This document shows, in pieces, positions 17,028 to 25,703 of a DNA stretch of 27,563 bases. This DNA is from Folioceros fuciformis (Eukaryota; Anthocerotophyta; Anthocerotopsida; Anthocerotales), in NCBI GenBank assembly GCA_049999805.1, contig JBNGIO010006207.1, positions 1 to 27,563 of the forward strand, in the 5' to 3' direction. Positions within the stretch are counted from its first letter, which is position 1. Every line of letters starts with the position of its first letter. A model generated the notes under the pieces. That model did no database searches and was not told the origin of the DNA. It was given only the letters and a program-made list of their open reading frames with translations. The position numbers and the translations under genes were made by a program.

Positions 17028-18647
17028 TCAGTATCTCTGCGCCTTTCGCTTTCTCCTTGTACGGTATGGGATGGTGTCGTCAGGTGGGACAGATTGCGCC
17101 TGGGCATCCACCAGACGAGGGGAAGACCTCGTCCGGGTAACTGGCACCGACTGAACGCCCTCAGTGTCTCCCACCCACGTTCGTGCCGAAAGAGGGGCAA
17201 AGTTCGTCTGGGCAGCCACCCTGGGAATTCCGTTAGCGAACTCCAACCTGGGCCTAAAACTCCCGATGCACACGCACTGTGCGGCCTTATCCTCACCCTG
17301 AGCTGCCAAGTAGTCGTCGGGAGGATAGGGAAGTTGCGAACATCTCATCGAATCCTCGAACCCTATTTCCCCGTAGTTATTCTTCCTGCTAATCACGTAA
17401 TCCCCGTCCCCGGCGGAGGTGATCTCAACGTCCCGCCCCGATCCTGACGCATAGCAAGGCCGGCTGAAGTACATCGTTGCGCTCCGAACCTTCGAACCCC
17501 CTTCCTTCCGATCCAGTGCCCACTTCCTCGTGATGTTGTCCAACTTCAGCCTCCCAAATCTGCTCACCTTCCACTTCCCCTTCTTGTCTACCTGGCCTGT
17601 GTACAATTCGTCCTCCGTCCACCCCGCCCAGATCATTAGCCTCTGGCTGTCGTAGTCGAACAGCAACTGGAACGTCTCCCATACCGCCTTGCCCACATCG
17701 GGGTCGTCTCGCCATCCCATGGACCCAATATGCTCCGTGAACACCCTCTCCTCCCAGCAATACGCCCACACCTGCACGATCCCCCTCTGCTGCCCAGACG
17801 GCGGGGTGACGATGGCGATGTACACCGTCTTCCCCTTCACGCAGCTGGAGATGCATTGGCCCACGTTGCTGCCTGCCGGTGCACTGGAAGGGGCTGGGAG
17901 TTCCATTCTCCTGCCGGCCGTGGTCATCTCCGGTCCCCGCACCCAATCCTTGATGCTGGTGAAGTACGTGGTAGCCCTAATTGTCACCGCCCCGGTGTGC
18001 ATATTCTCCACAGCCCCGAACTCCACAATGTAGAAGTCGGAGGAACCTGGCACGGCGAGCAAGTGCGCGAACACGTGCTCCCGGGGGCTGGGCGACTGCA
18101 GCTCGGGGTGGCACAGAATCTCCTGCCAGCCCGTGCTGGAACTGGGATTTAGCGCCAGCGCGGGACTTCTGGAATTTCTGGCATAGCCAGGTTCGCCCAC
18201 CAGGTAACAAGACAGGAGCCTGGCCGCACGGCGGAAGTAGAGGCCCACCATGTAGGAGGCCGGAGTGAGCGGCCGGATCCAGACGATTGCAGACTCCACT
18301 CTGTCCACGGGCACCCGGTACCATACCGCACCGGGATTGGAGGGGTCCAGAACCCACAACCTTGTGGGGTCTTTGGGGCACATCGTCTTCCACCGCTCCG
18401 CCATGCCGGGCTGCACCAATACGAAGCACCATGGCCGCATCACAAGCTCGTTCTCGCCCGAGCGAGACTCAGAGTGGGATCCACTTGTGTCCCCATTTAG
18501 AGGAGGCGGGTCCTTCCGATTCAGACCAGGAGGATCCTTCCACTTCAGCTTCTCGCCCAGCGCTCTCTCTACAAACAGGATCAACTCACTGGTGGATACG
18601 TCTGCCGGGGCCATGTCCCCATCGCTGGATGTCTCCGTCTTGGCCAT
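17028..18647 (-). CDS. Orphan 539-residue protein, function unknown
   Basis: Long, GC-rich, uninterrupted minus-strand frame. It is open further upstream, but only from a TTG at 18839; the first ATG is 18645-18647 in good context (GATATGGCC), giving 539 residues. Residues 1-70 are polar and probably disordered, with an internal near-repeat WKDPPGLN/RKDPPPLN (37-51). Residues 71-435 look globular: many short Trp/Tyr/Val-rich strands (FVLVQPGM, IVWIRPL, FYIVEFGAV, KTVYIAIV, IVQVWAYCW, RLMIWAGW) separated by polar turns, as in an all-beta or beta-propeller fold. The C-terminus is basic, RTRRKRKAQR (529-538), a plausible nuclear signal. No signal peptide or membrane segment is visible. I do not recognise a family. 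The long frame, codon-like composition and flanking AT-rich DNA make it a real gene in my view. Confidence 0.75.
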   Translation of the reverse strand: MAKTETSSDGDMAPADVSTSELILFVERALGEKLKWKDPPGLNRKDPPPLNGDTSGSHSESRSGENELVMRPWCFVLVQPGMAERWKTMCPKDPTRLWVLDPSNPGAVWYRVPVDRVESAIVWIRPLTPASYMVGLYFRRAARLLSCYLVGEPGYARNSRSPALALNPSSSTGWQEILCHPELQSPSPREHVFAHLLAVPGSSDFYIVEFGAVENMHTGAVTIRATTYFTSIKDWVRGPEMTTAGRRMELPAPSSAPAGSNVGQCISSCVKGKTVYIAIVTPPSGQQRGIVQVWAYCWEERVFTEHIGSMGWRDDPDVGKAVWETFQLLFDYDSQRLMIWAGWTEDELYTGQVDKKGKWKVSRFGRLKLDNITRKWALDRKEGGSKVRSATMYFSRPCYASGSGRDVEITSAGDGDYVISRKNNYGEIGFEDSMRCSQLPYPPDDYLAAQGEDKAAQCVCIGSFRPRLEFANGIPRVAAQTNFAPLSARTWVGDTEGVQSVPVTRTRSSPRLVDAQAQSVPPDDTIPYRTRRKRKAQRY

Positions 18648-19110
18648 ATCGACCTGCCTACATTGGCAGTCTACGGGCAGCGCTCGACGCAATCCCCTCT
18701 TCGAATCGCAGCCGATTTCTTCACTCTGTTCAAACTTGAACAACAACAAACGCTTTCTACGGTTGTCGCGCGCGGAGTTATCTCCCAACCGGGTGGCCGC
18801 GAATTTCTTCAAGCTGATCAAACTTGAAGTAACGACCAATTTGCATTGTAAAACGATTTAAATAAAGGAAGACTGGAATGAACGGAGACAGGAATGAAAG
18901 AAGGCAGGACTGAAAGAAGGAGACACGAATAAAGAAAGAAGACAAGGAACTTTAGAGCACCAGCACGCATAATGATGTCTTTTGAGCTAGGGCATTGAAT
19001 GATCAAACAAAGCTTAGAAGAAGAGGAATGAACCCTAGGGTTTGTAGAGTTACATATGTAAAATTAGATTTATTTTTATTTATTTTAAAAAATAAGATAG
19101 GAAAATCTAT
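18648..19110 (-). promoter_or_regulatory. Upstream region of the orphan gene
   Basis: Minus-strand DNA before the ATG is open in frame but starts only with non-ATG codons, so it is read as 5' UTR. Further upstream (18865-18960) is a strongly pyrimidine-rich stretch on the minus strand (CTTTC, CCTTC and TCTTC runs), typical of plant Y-patch core promoters, with a TTTATTTAAAT motif at about 18858-18868. No sharper promoter call is possible. 19030-19110 is AT-rich filler. Confidence 0.35.
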
Positions 19111-19242
19111 CTACCCTTGAAGAAGAGAAAAATAATTATTGGGACATTAGGGACTAATTCCTTGAAGCCTAATGGCATGCCTACAGCATCTACCTACCAT
19201 TGGAGTTGCGGACACAACCTTTTCTATCAATGTTTTTGTCAT

Positions 19243-19311
19243 GTATATAGCATTATCCAACTCTTGTATATGGCATTATCCAACTCTGGTATATGGCATT
19301 ATCCAACTCTT
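19243..19311. repeat. Tandem repeat, 23-bp period, three copies
   Basis: GTATATGGCATTATCCAACTCTT units start at 19243, 19266 and 19289 with one or two differences each. Confidence 0.85.
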
Positions 19312-19326
19312 GTTGTAGAGCAATGG

Positions 19327-19420
19327 AAACCCTCTGCCAAGAGATAGCTATGACAATACACAAAGGAGGGCATAAAACCCTTTGCCAAGAGAACGTTGTA
19401 ACGATAGACAAAGGAGGGAA
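19327..19420. repeat. Direct repeat, 48-bp period, two copies
   Basis: Copies start at 19327 and 19375, sharing AAACCCTYTGCCAAGAGA and ACAAAGGAGGG. Confidence 0.75.
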
Positions 19421-19890
19421 GACCAAGTCCATTTTTCCTGCTATGAACTGCCTTTGCTCAAGTCTTCAAAAACTTGGAAAATGCCTTTGCATTTGGTCCC
19501 GTGGGTCTCAATAGCAAGGTAAATAAAGGTACATCTAGCCTATAGAATGCTACAATACATGAAAGAGAAGACCAAGCCCATTCTTCTTCCTATAAACCAC
19601 CTTGGCTCAAGTCCTCAAAAACTTGGGAAATGCCTTGCACATAGCCCCCCGGGTCTCCATAGCAAGGAGGATATCAAAGTATCTAGCCTAGAGGGTATGC
19701 TTGTGAATCTTAGTTGATGTGCTCCCCTCTGCCTTCTAACTCAAGGCTCAAGTCTTCAAAAACTTGGGAAATTCTTTGCACATGGCCCCTTGGGTGTCAA
19801 TAGCAAGTGGGATATCGAAGTATCTAGCCTATGCAGGGTGTACTTGTGAATCTTAGCTTATGCGCTCTGCTCTGCCTTCTAACTTAAGGA
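19412..19890. repeat. Tandem repeat of about 141-149 bp, three copies
   Basis: The anchor GCTCAAGTCYTCAAAAACTT occurs at 19456, 19605 and 19746. Shared parts include GGAAATKCYTTGCA, the GGGTCTCAATAGCAAG block and TATCTAGCCTA. The second and third copies also share a tail (CTTGTGAATCTTAG and CTCTGCCTTCTAAC) missing in the first. No open frame runs through. Confidence 0.8.
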
Positions 19891-20174
19891 GTTGAGAACA
19901 ACGTGCTCACAGATCGAGACTCGTGTGGGGTCAGTTAGTTACTACAACATAAACAAAAGAAACCTACTATTCTCCCTAAATGAGGAAAAGTTCTATAAAA
20001 TTAGACAGCAAAATGAAGACCTTTTTTGAAACATAGACCCTAAGCACATACTTTCAGTCATAAGAAAGTCAGATTTTTCACATAAGGAAGTGCCTCCTAC
20101 ACCCAATCCATGGGTTGTCTTTCGTACTAACTTTAATTCCCACCTTTGGGGGTGAGCTTTCCCTTCACCAAGAC

Positions 20175-20389
20175 ACCATTTGAACCCATTATTCTTAACC
20201 CTTCAAGGTGGGTAGATACCATTTGATCCCATTATTCTTAACTCTTCAAGGTGGGCAAACACAATTTAAACCCATTCTTTTTAATTCTTCAAGATGAGTA
20301 GACACCATTTGAACCCATTATGCTTCATCCTTGCAGGTGAGTAGAAACCATTTAAACCCATCATTCTTAACCCTTCAAGATGGGCAACA
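20175..20389. repeat. Satellite-like array, exact 43-bp period, five copies
   Basis: Units start at 20175, 20218, 20261, 20304 and 20347, all 43 bp apart. They share ACCATTTGAACCCATTATTC followed by TTAACCCTTCAAGGTGGG and a short AGAC/AAAC linker. Divergence between units is moderate while length is fully conserved. Confidence 0.9.
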
Positions 20390-21495
20390 TAGGGTCGCAC
20401 AACAGCTAAGGTCCATAAATACTCTCCTACTTAAGATGACCACACATTCATCCCCTTGCTATCAAGACTCATGTGTCCATGGACAATAGTTTCACCAAGA
20501 TTGTTAAGGCATGCTCCAAGGCCTTTCACACCCACGAGATTGGGGCTAGTCTCCCTCTTTCTTTCTTACATAATTACTTTCTTGCGGGAATGAATATCCA
20601 TCTTATTATAGAGGGTGTCAGTTGATTCGAAGTATAGGATGTTAATGAGTTCGACAAGAGCTAGTTCCTCTTATGTTAGTGAGTTCGTCGAGGGCTAGTC
20701 CCTCTGGTTTCATTGTTGTAAAAGCTAGGTCTCCAATTCGTGATCATGGGGGCAATGATTGTAGCGAGTAAGGGTTTTGGAGCCCTTTACTTTCTAGGTT
20801 GTTCTTCTTTAAGGGGTGGATATATTTTCATCTCTTCTCTAATAATGAAGTCTCTAGGTGTACAATAGAAGAAATAATTGGTGTGTGGCTCCATTCATTC
20901 TAAATCTTAAGGGCTTTAATTTGTCTTCTTAACTACTACTTACTTACTTTATCAAGCTGGACTTTATTGTTAAACTCTAAGCTTTATTTGGAACCACTAA
21001 GCTCAAGATATTAGTTTTGTCCAAGGATAACTTTTGAGTCCCATTTTTTCTTTTTTTTATGTACCTAATAATTATTAATTAATTAATTAATTATCAAATC
21101 ATGCAAGAAGACTACATTAGAAGCTCTCTAAGTTAATACAAATCTAGATAATCATCTATGTTGTGCTCAGAAAATGTTTTTGTATGTGGTTCTATCTAAC
21201 TTATTTAAAATAGCTTCTTTTTTAGAATGAAAGTTACATAAATACTTCTCAAGCATGGTTCAAATTTGCTTTATTAAAACTTGCCTAAAGAGAGCTTGTT
21301 GTTGTTACAAGAAAGATTGAGTTATTTCAATATATTATTATTCAAATTAACTTTATTCGAACCCACTAAACATGTCATGCTCTTCATGTCATGCTCTTCA
21401 TATAAGAAGGTTCGAGTTAGGGCCAGTTTCCATGAGCCTAGCCTTGGGCCGGTTTTGACCAAACGACAGGAACTTGACGGACTAGGCGGTTTGTT
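20390..21495. other. AT-rich intergenic DNA, no gene recognised
   Basis: Contains a repeated GTTAGTGAGTTCGWCRAGRGCTAG-like motif (about 20640-20700), an ATTA microsatellite near 21073-21092 and a duplicated CATGTCATGCTCTT near 21370-21400. Open frames are short and featureless. Confidence 0.5.
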
Positions 21496-21620
21496 GTTTT
21501 GGTATGTGGACCTGGTTGATAAACAGGTCTATATTTAGAAATGAGAAGGATTTTATCGTTTTGCTATGTGGACCTGGTTGATCTACAGGTCTATATTTTG
21601 GAAATAAGAAGGATTTTATC
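21496..21620. repeat. Direct repeat, 62-bp period, two copies
   Basis: Units start at 21496 and 21558 with GTTTTGGTATGTGGACCTGG or a one-base variant. Each contains an imperfect dyad ACCTG...CAGGT around GGTTGATAAA/GGTTGATCTA and ends in AAGGATTTTATC. Confidence 0.85.
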
Positions 21621-21904
21621 GACCCAAGATGACCGGCCATCGTGGCACGTATGTAAAAATATATGTATTATATAGTTTGAATCCATATTCTCTATATATG
21701 TGTATTCATCTTCTTCTTGCACTCATATCCGTGCCCGTGCGATATTGCTCTGTTCATCTGTGCACCCGTGCTTATGTGCGATTGCCGATGTTGATGTGCG
21801 TCTTTTGTCATCGTGACTAGATTCCCCAAGGTGATGGATGGACTTAGAGGTTGCACTTGCTATTATGGCAATAAGCGCTGGAGTCATAGATGTCACTCAT
21901 TTTA

Positions 21905-22265
21905 GTATTGAGAAAAACGGTTTCTTGATGTGGTTACAGGGTGGCTAGGCAAGGCTAATGATACTAGAATCTTGGTGAATTCAGGGTTCTATAGAGCTGC
22001 AGTTGAAGGAACGCCATTACATGGCCCTAAGAAAAGGGTATTAGGATATGAGGTAGGAGAATACATATTGGGAGACGCTAGGTATCCTCTCTTGCCATGG
22101 CTACTTGTGACCATACCTGGATCAGGTCTGTCTACTGTAGATGACAATTATAATTACAAACACTCTTCTACTCGCATGGTGGTTGAGCGAGATTTCGGAA
22201 ATCTAAAGGGTCAGTTTCGCATTTTGGCAAGGAAAACATCCCTCCCCAAGTCAAGCAATGTGTTG
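21905..22265 (+). pseudogene. PIF/Harbinger transposase fragment (DDE_Tnp_4)
   Basis: The plus strand encodes the C-terminal catalytic part of a PIF/Harbinger (HARBI1-like) transposase. Motifs in order are FLDVVTGWLGKANDTRIL (family: F-x-D-V-x2-G-x-P-G-x2-x-D-S-R), YILGDARYPLLPWLL (second catalytic Asp, GDAGYPL in most members) and STRMVVERDFGNLKGQFRIL (catalytic Glu in VVE-x2-F-G-x-L-K-x-R-F). The N-terminal part with the first catalytic Asp is not recognisable, and homology ends at about 22255. There is no ATG at the start of the frame, only a GTG. Such transposases normally work with a Myb/SANT-like partner encoded by the same element. Confidence 0.8.
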
Positions 22266-22271
22266 AAATAA

Positions 22272-22439
22272 AGAATCACCGAGGAACCTTCAATCCGATG
22301 ACAGACTACACTGAACCTAGCCTCCTTTGAAAACTTACTTGCGTAATCTTCACCCACACCCAAACCCTCTTGAATAACACTCATGGCCCTCCTCCTGACT
22401 GTCTCCCACAGCAAGGCTATTTAGACACCATCTACGGCT
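22272..22439 (-). other. Possible C-terminal continuation of the minus-strand ORF1-like relic
   Basis: The minus strand at 22260-22414 is open and reads protein-like sequence (VRRRAMSVIQEGLGVGEDY). It follows the degraded DUF4283 ORF on the same strand, but no domain is recognisable and it partly overlaps the end of the PIF fragment on the other strand. Confidence 0.25.
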
Positions 22440-23560
22440 TCTAGCTGTAGTGACCGAGTAGGTAACGCATGCATCTCCTCCCCTTTCGACATCTAGTAGT
22501 AGAAGGAGTTCTCCACCTTCTTCCGCATGATTACACAGATTTTCACCTGTGTGATGGTTGTGTCAGCAAGCCTCGAGAAGATATCTTGGATTCGGCATGC
22601 CCATTGTTGCGTTGCCAAGTTCGCTCTCCAAGGCTTTTTTTGGACACCTTCAAACCCTGGTAGGGGTTCAGACCGGGTCTTCTCTGAACTGACGCTCTTG
22701 TCTTCTAGACCTGAGCGGAGCGGACAATCTAGCTTAAGGTGATTAGTTATGCCACAGATTTCATACCTTCCAGGAAGACCTAGGTAGTCAAAGATCTGTG
22801 TATACCTCTTTGAGGAGTCTACCGGATCTCAACCCACCACCCCAGTGGGCAAGGAAGTGAGGTTGTCAACTCTTACACCGAATCGAGGAGGCTTGCTTGT
22901 GTCGAAAAAACGGGTGTCCACCTGTGGGACCTCAACCACCCGTCCGATTGTTTCCAGCATCCTGTTGATCAGTGGAATAAGCTACACCGGTAAGACGGGC
23001 AGCCACACCCAAACAAAGTGCCTCTTGATTTGAGATTGCATGATTGTGCTTCCAGGAGACCACACCTCGACCATCACCAGGGTTGAGCCTCTGAAGGGCA
23101 GTGTTTGTTTGCAGGAGTGCAAGGGCCCCAGTAGCTTCATCGCATTTAACCTGAAAGGAACCATACTCTTTCAAGAAGACATAAGTGGGGGGACACCTTG
23201 TGACCTGAGTTACCGACTCCCCCAACTCACCTACAGAAAGCGGCCCTCTGGCAAAAAGCTGCCCCACCACAGAGCTACTCGACAACCTAGTCTCCTCTTG
23301 TTGAAAGAAGCATTCCTTGGTAAGGATGTTCGCCAAAGGACCAAGTTGGATGCCGGCCTCCTCATTCGTCGGGGCAGAGACAAATTCTGTACTTGTGCCC
23401 TCATTTGACCTCCCATAAGCGGTATCATTCTCGAGAATCCGTACCTGAGCCTCCTTCTCAAGCACTGCTTTCTTCCGCCTAAGCTCATCCTGATTAGTCG
23501 CTTGCACTCCCCCATTAGGCTTCTGTCCATTCTGCACATTTGAGCACATACTAGCCACTT
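22440..23560 (-). pseudogene. LINE-type ORF1 relic: DUF4283 domain plus zinc knuckle
   Basis: The minus strand has an N-terminal open frame (22932-23558) with a Glu/Lys-rich segment (ELRRKKAVLEKEAQV) and the start of a DUF4283-like domain (VFLKEYGSFQVKCDEATGAL). The domain continues in a second frame with the hallmark stretch KRHFVWVWLPVLPV and then, after a stop, LETIGRVVEV. A third segment reads FFDTSKPPRFGVRVD and ends with a degenerate zinc knuckle C-x4-H-x4-C (CGITNHLKLDC, 22724-22756) whose first Cys is replaced. DUF4283 followed by a CCHC knuckle is typical of ORF1 of plant LINE retrotransposons and of proteins derived from them. At least two frameshifts and one TGA show it is dead. 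The reverse transcriptase is not in the window. Confidence 0.6.
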
Positions 23561-23906
23561 CGGCCCATGTGTGGACTGTCGAGCTCCCCGTGGGGGGCTC
23601 ATTGCTTGCATCGTATCGTCACGCCTCTATCTGCCCCTCCATTCTGCCCGCACTCCTTGCTCCCGAAGAGTCTCCTGGTAGACGATGTTTGATGATGTTC
23701 TGGATGACAATGTTTAATTTTGAACCAAATGTCTAAAACTTTGAATGTTGTTGAGTCCAAAACTACTTGTTAACCGTGAACGTAAGTCATACCATTGTGT
23801 TTGCCTCAACACACTCTACAAGACTACATGATGGTATTGGTTTTTAGACAATCTGACACGAAGTCATACATCAACTTTAATCACTTGCAGAATGGGGTCT
23901 TTGTTT

Positions 23907-24240
23907 CTATTGGAGTATTGCTTGCCCAAGCATTAGAATTCCATGACCAATACCTACAAGAGCAGTGATATATTCAATTCCCATTTCCCTTGATGTGTCC
24001 AACTTTCGTTTCTCTTTGTCCTGGAATAAAGCCAACTTCTTTCTCTCAAACTCTAATGTCTTCATATGCTTGGTAAGTTTCCCTCGTTCGGCCTCTACCA
24101 TACTTGCAAGTAGTAGGCTGTTGTTTGTCTCCAATTGTGTAAGAATACCTTGGGTGCCAGAGCTCGAACGTGCTTTCTTTCGCCTCATTCCCCGAGATCT
24201 TGAAGGGGAGCTAGCCTCTTGGGAAGTTGAAGAGGACGAA
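23907..24240 (-). pseudogene. Coiled-coil ORF, possible Harbinger accessory protein C-terminus
   Basis: A 93-codon minus frame contains a Ser/Arg/Lys-rich start (MRRKKARSSSGT) and a heptad-rich helix (LLLASMVEAERGKL, MKTLEFERKKLALFQ). The same frame extends upstream to an in-frame TGA near 24265 with SSSSTSQEASSPSRSRG, so the protein once began further upstream. This layout (Ser-rich linker, basic patch, C-terminal helix) resembles C-terminal parts of Myb/SANT-like DNA-binding proteins encoded by PIF/Harbinger elements. A transposase fragment lies 1.7 kb away on the other strand. No Myb/SANT helices are visible, so this is only a suggestion. Confidence 0.35.
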
Positions 24241-24586
24241 CACTCTCTAGCTCTTCGTTCTCAAGTAGGAGTGTCTGGACTTGATGTTGTAGCTTGCTCA
24301 CGTGGCCACATGGAAACCGGCCCTTACCCAAAGAGGAGCTCATGGAGATTTGTGGTTCAAAAGCACATTCTTATTGTTAGTTTTTCAATTGAGGTTAACT
24401 TCTATGATTTAACTGGGTTAGGTTGGTAATTTGGAGATCATTTTGTGCTTTACCGTCTACAACTTTGGGGATCTAACTAGAAAGGCTGAATTTCTTATCA
24501 AATGGAAGCATTCTTTATGATACAAGACAACAATAGTAGGTGATAGGCTACTTGAAACCTTGAACAATCTTGTAAGAAATTAATTG

Positions 24587-24920
24587 TTGTAAGATTTTTA
24601 TGTAAATCTTGAAACAAAGGTGAATTGACATGAGTAACAATAATTGGTTATCAAGCATGCTTATCAGAAATTTATTGACTTTAGAGTGAGATGATGTTGT
24701 TAGATTTTTGTATAGATCTTGGAGTAAAGATGAATTAATAGGAACCACAATTATTGGTTATCAAGCATACTTGTTAGCATTTATTAACTCTAGAGTAAGA
24801 GGGTGTTCTTAGATTTTTTTGCAGATCTTGGAGCAAAAGTGAATGGGCAAGGAACCACGATTATTGGTTATCAAGTACACTTATCTGGAATTTATTGGCT
24901 CTAGACTACGGGGTGTTCTT
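24587..24920. repeat. Tandem repeat, 110-111-bp period, three copies
   Basis: GATTTTT anchors at 24593, 24703 and 24814. Each unit continues with AATCTTG/GATCTTGGA, AAGRTGAATT, CAAT/ATTATTGGTTATCAAGCA and TTTATTRACTYTAGAGTRAG. The third unit is followed by a fourth partial start (GGGTGTTCTTATAAGG). Confidence 0.85.
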
Positions 24921-25015
24921 ATAAGGACTTTCCAACAAAATTTGAGTAATATTAAATCTTGCATAGGAAAAGGTGACGCACGGTGGAACGAAGAGCCTTC
25001 TTTCAAATTATTGCG

Positions 25016-25175
25016 ATGGGATTTACATTATCATGTTGTTTAAGCTTGGCAACTGAAGGCACCATTGGAATCAATTGGGGTTGAATTAATTAAAAGATAC
25101 GGGTTCAATGAAGTGAAATTTTTGTCTAGCTTCCACGCCTTCCCATCCCGTGATATTTTTCTTCACCTAATTTGA
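25016..25175 (+). pseudogene. GH17 beta-1,3-glucanase 5' remnant
   Basis: From an ATG at 25016 the plus strand encodes a short hydrophobic leader (MGFTLSCCLSLA) followed by TEGTIGINWG, which matches the conserved N-terminus of plant glycoside hydrolase family 17 (G-x-I-G-V/I-N-W/Y-G). A TGA at 25082-25084 follows at once. In the +1 frame the sequence ELIKRYGFNEVKFL resembles the next conserved block of GH17 (VVxLLKxxGFxKVKLFD), with the intervening His-Pro-Leu-Pro segment missing. The frame ends near 25175. Only the first 40 or so residues are recognisable, so the assignment is moderate; a chance resemblance is less likely because two ordered blocks match. Confidence 0.5.
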
Positions 25176-25204
25176 TAAAGTTGTTGTTGTGTTATATGCT
25201 ACCC

Positions 25205-25304
25205 NNNNNNNNNNNNNNNNNNNNNNNNNNNNNNNNNNNNNNNNNNNNNNNNNNNNNNNNNNNNNNNNNNNNNNNNNNNNNNNNNNNNNNNNNNNNNNNN
25301 NNNN
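25205..25304. other. Assembly gap (100 N) with identical flanks
   Basis: The 15 bases before the gap (25190-25204) and after it (25305-25319) are both TGTTATATGCTACCC. This suggests that the two contigs overlap or that the gap sits in a tandem repeat. Confidence 0.95.
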
Positions 25305-25457
25305 TGTTATATGCTACCCAAGGCAAGTCAGCGCTCGGGAAAGCAAACACTTCGAATTTTGAAGAGGACGCAGGATTCGCACCAGAAGGAAGGATTCGCC
25401 GCAAAGCGCAGCGATGGTGGGATTCGGAGCCGTGGCCAGGGACACGGGCACTGAACT

Positions 25458-25463
25458 CACGTG
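25458..25463. promoter_or_regulatory. G-box CACGTG upstream of the His/Pro-rich gene
   Basis: Perfect palindromic G-box 124 bp upstream of the TATA box, in the context ACTCACGTGCACC. In plants this core binds bZIP and bHLH factors (light, ABA or stress responses). The position suits a promoter element; which factor acts is unknown. Confidence 0.45.
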
Positions 25464-25586
25464 CACCTCCGGATGTCTGCTTTTCGGAATATGCCCATTG
25501 GCAAGAATGAGCGAGGCGAGGCCATGGGTTCTTGGAACTTCAGCCGGCCGTGGACCAGCATCTCACCAAACCTTGCACGAGCCTGG

Positions 25587-25594
25587 TTTATATA
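25587..25594 (+). promoter_or_regulatory. TATA box of the His/Pro-rich gene
   Basis: TTTATATA lies 110 bp before the ATG at 25704, followed at 25-45 bp by the pyrimidine-rich CTCTCGTCTCGTCTTCC, which suits the transcription start. The resulting leader is about 80 bases. Confidence 0.7.
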
Positions 25595-25703
25595 GTGACA
25601 GTGGATCCTTTCCATTCCACTGCACTGCTCTCGTCTCGTCTTCCTTCCAGCGCTGGTGCCAGCCTTGCAGCTTCCTAAGCTGTCGACAAGGAGCCCATTC
25701 GAC

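Noticed and set aside
17425-18432. Open frames on both strands overlapping the orphan gene
   Set aside because: They are shadows caused by the high GC content and codon pattern of the 539-residue frame; none has its own motifs.
18645-18839. N-terminal extension of the orphan protein to 18839
   Set aside because: The extension starts with TTG and has no ATG; plant translation would begin at 18647.
13421-20389. CRISPR-like arrays
   Set aside because: The arrays are head-to-tail tandem repeats without unique spacers, in plant DNA.
25656-25703. Upstream start of the His/Pro-rich gene at 25656
   Set aside because: The codon is GTG, and starting there would put a hydrophilic stretch before the signal peptide. 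The ATG at 25704 places the signal peptide at the N-terminus.
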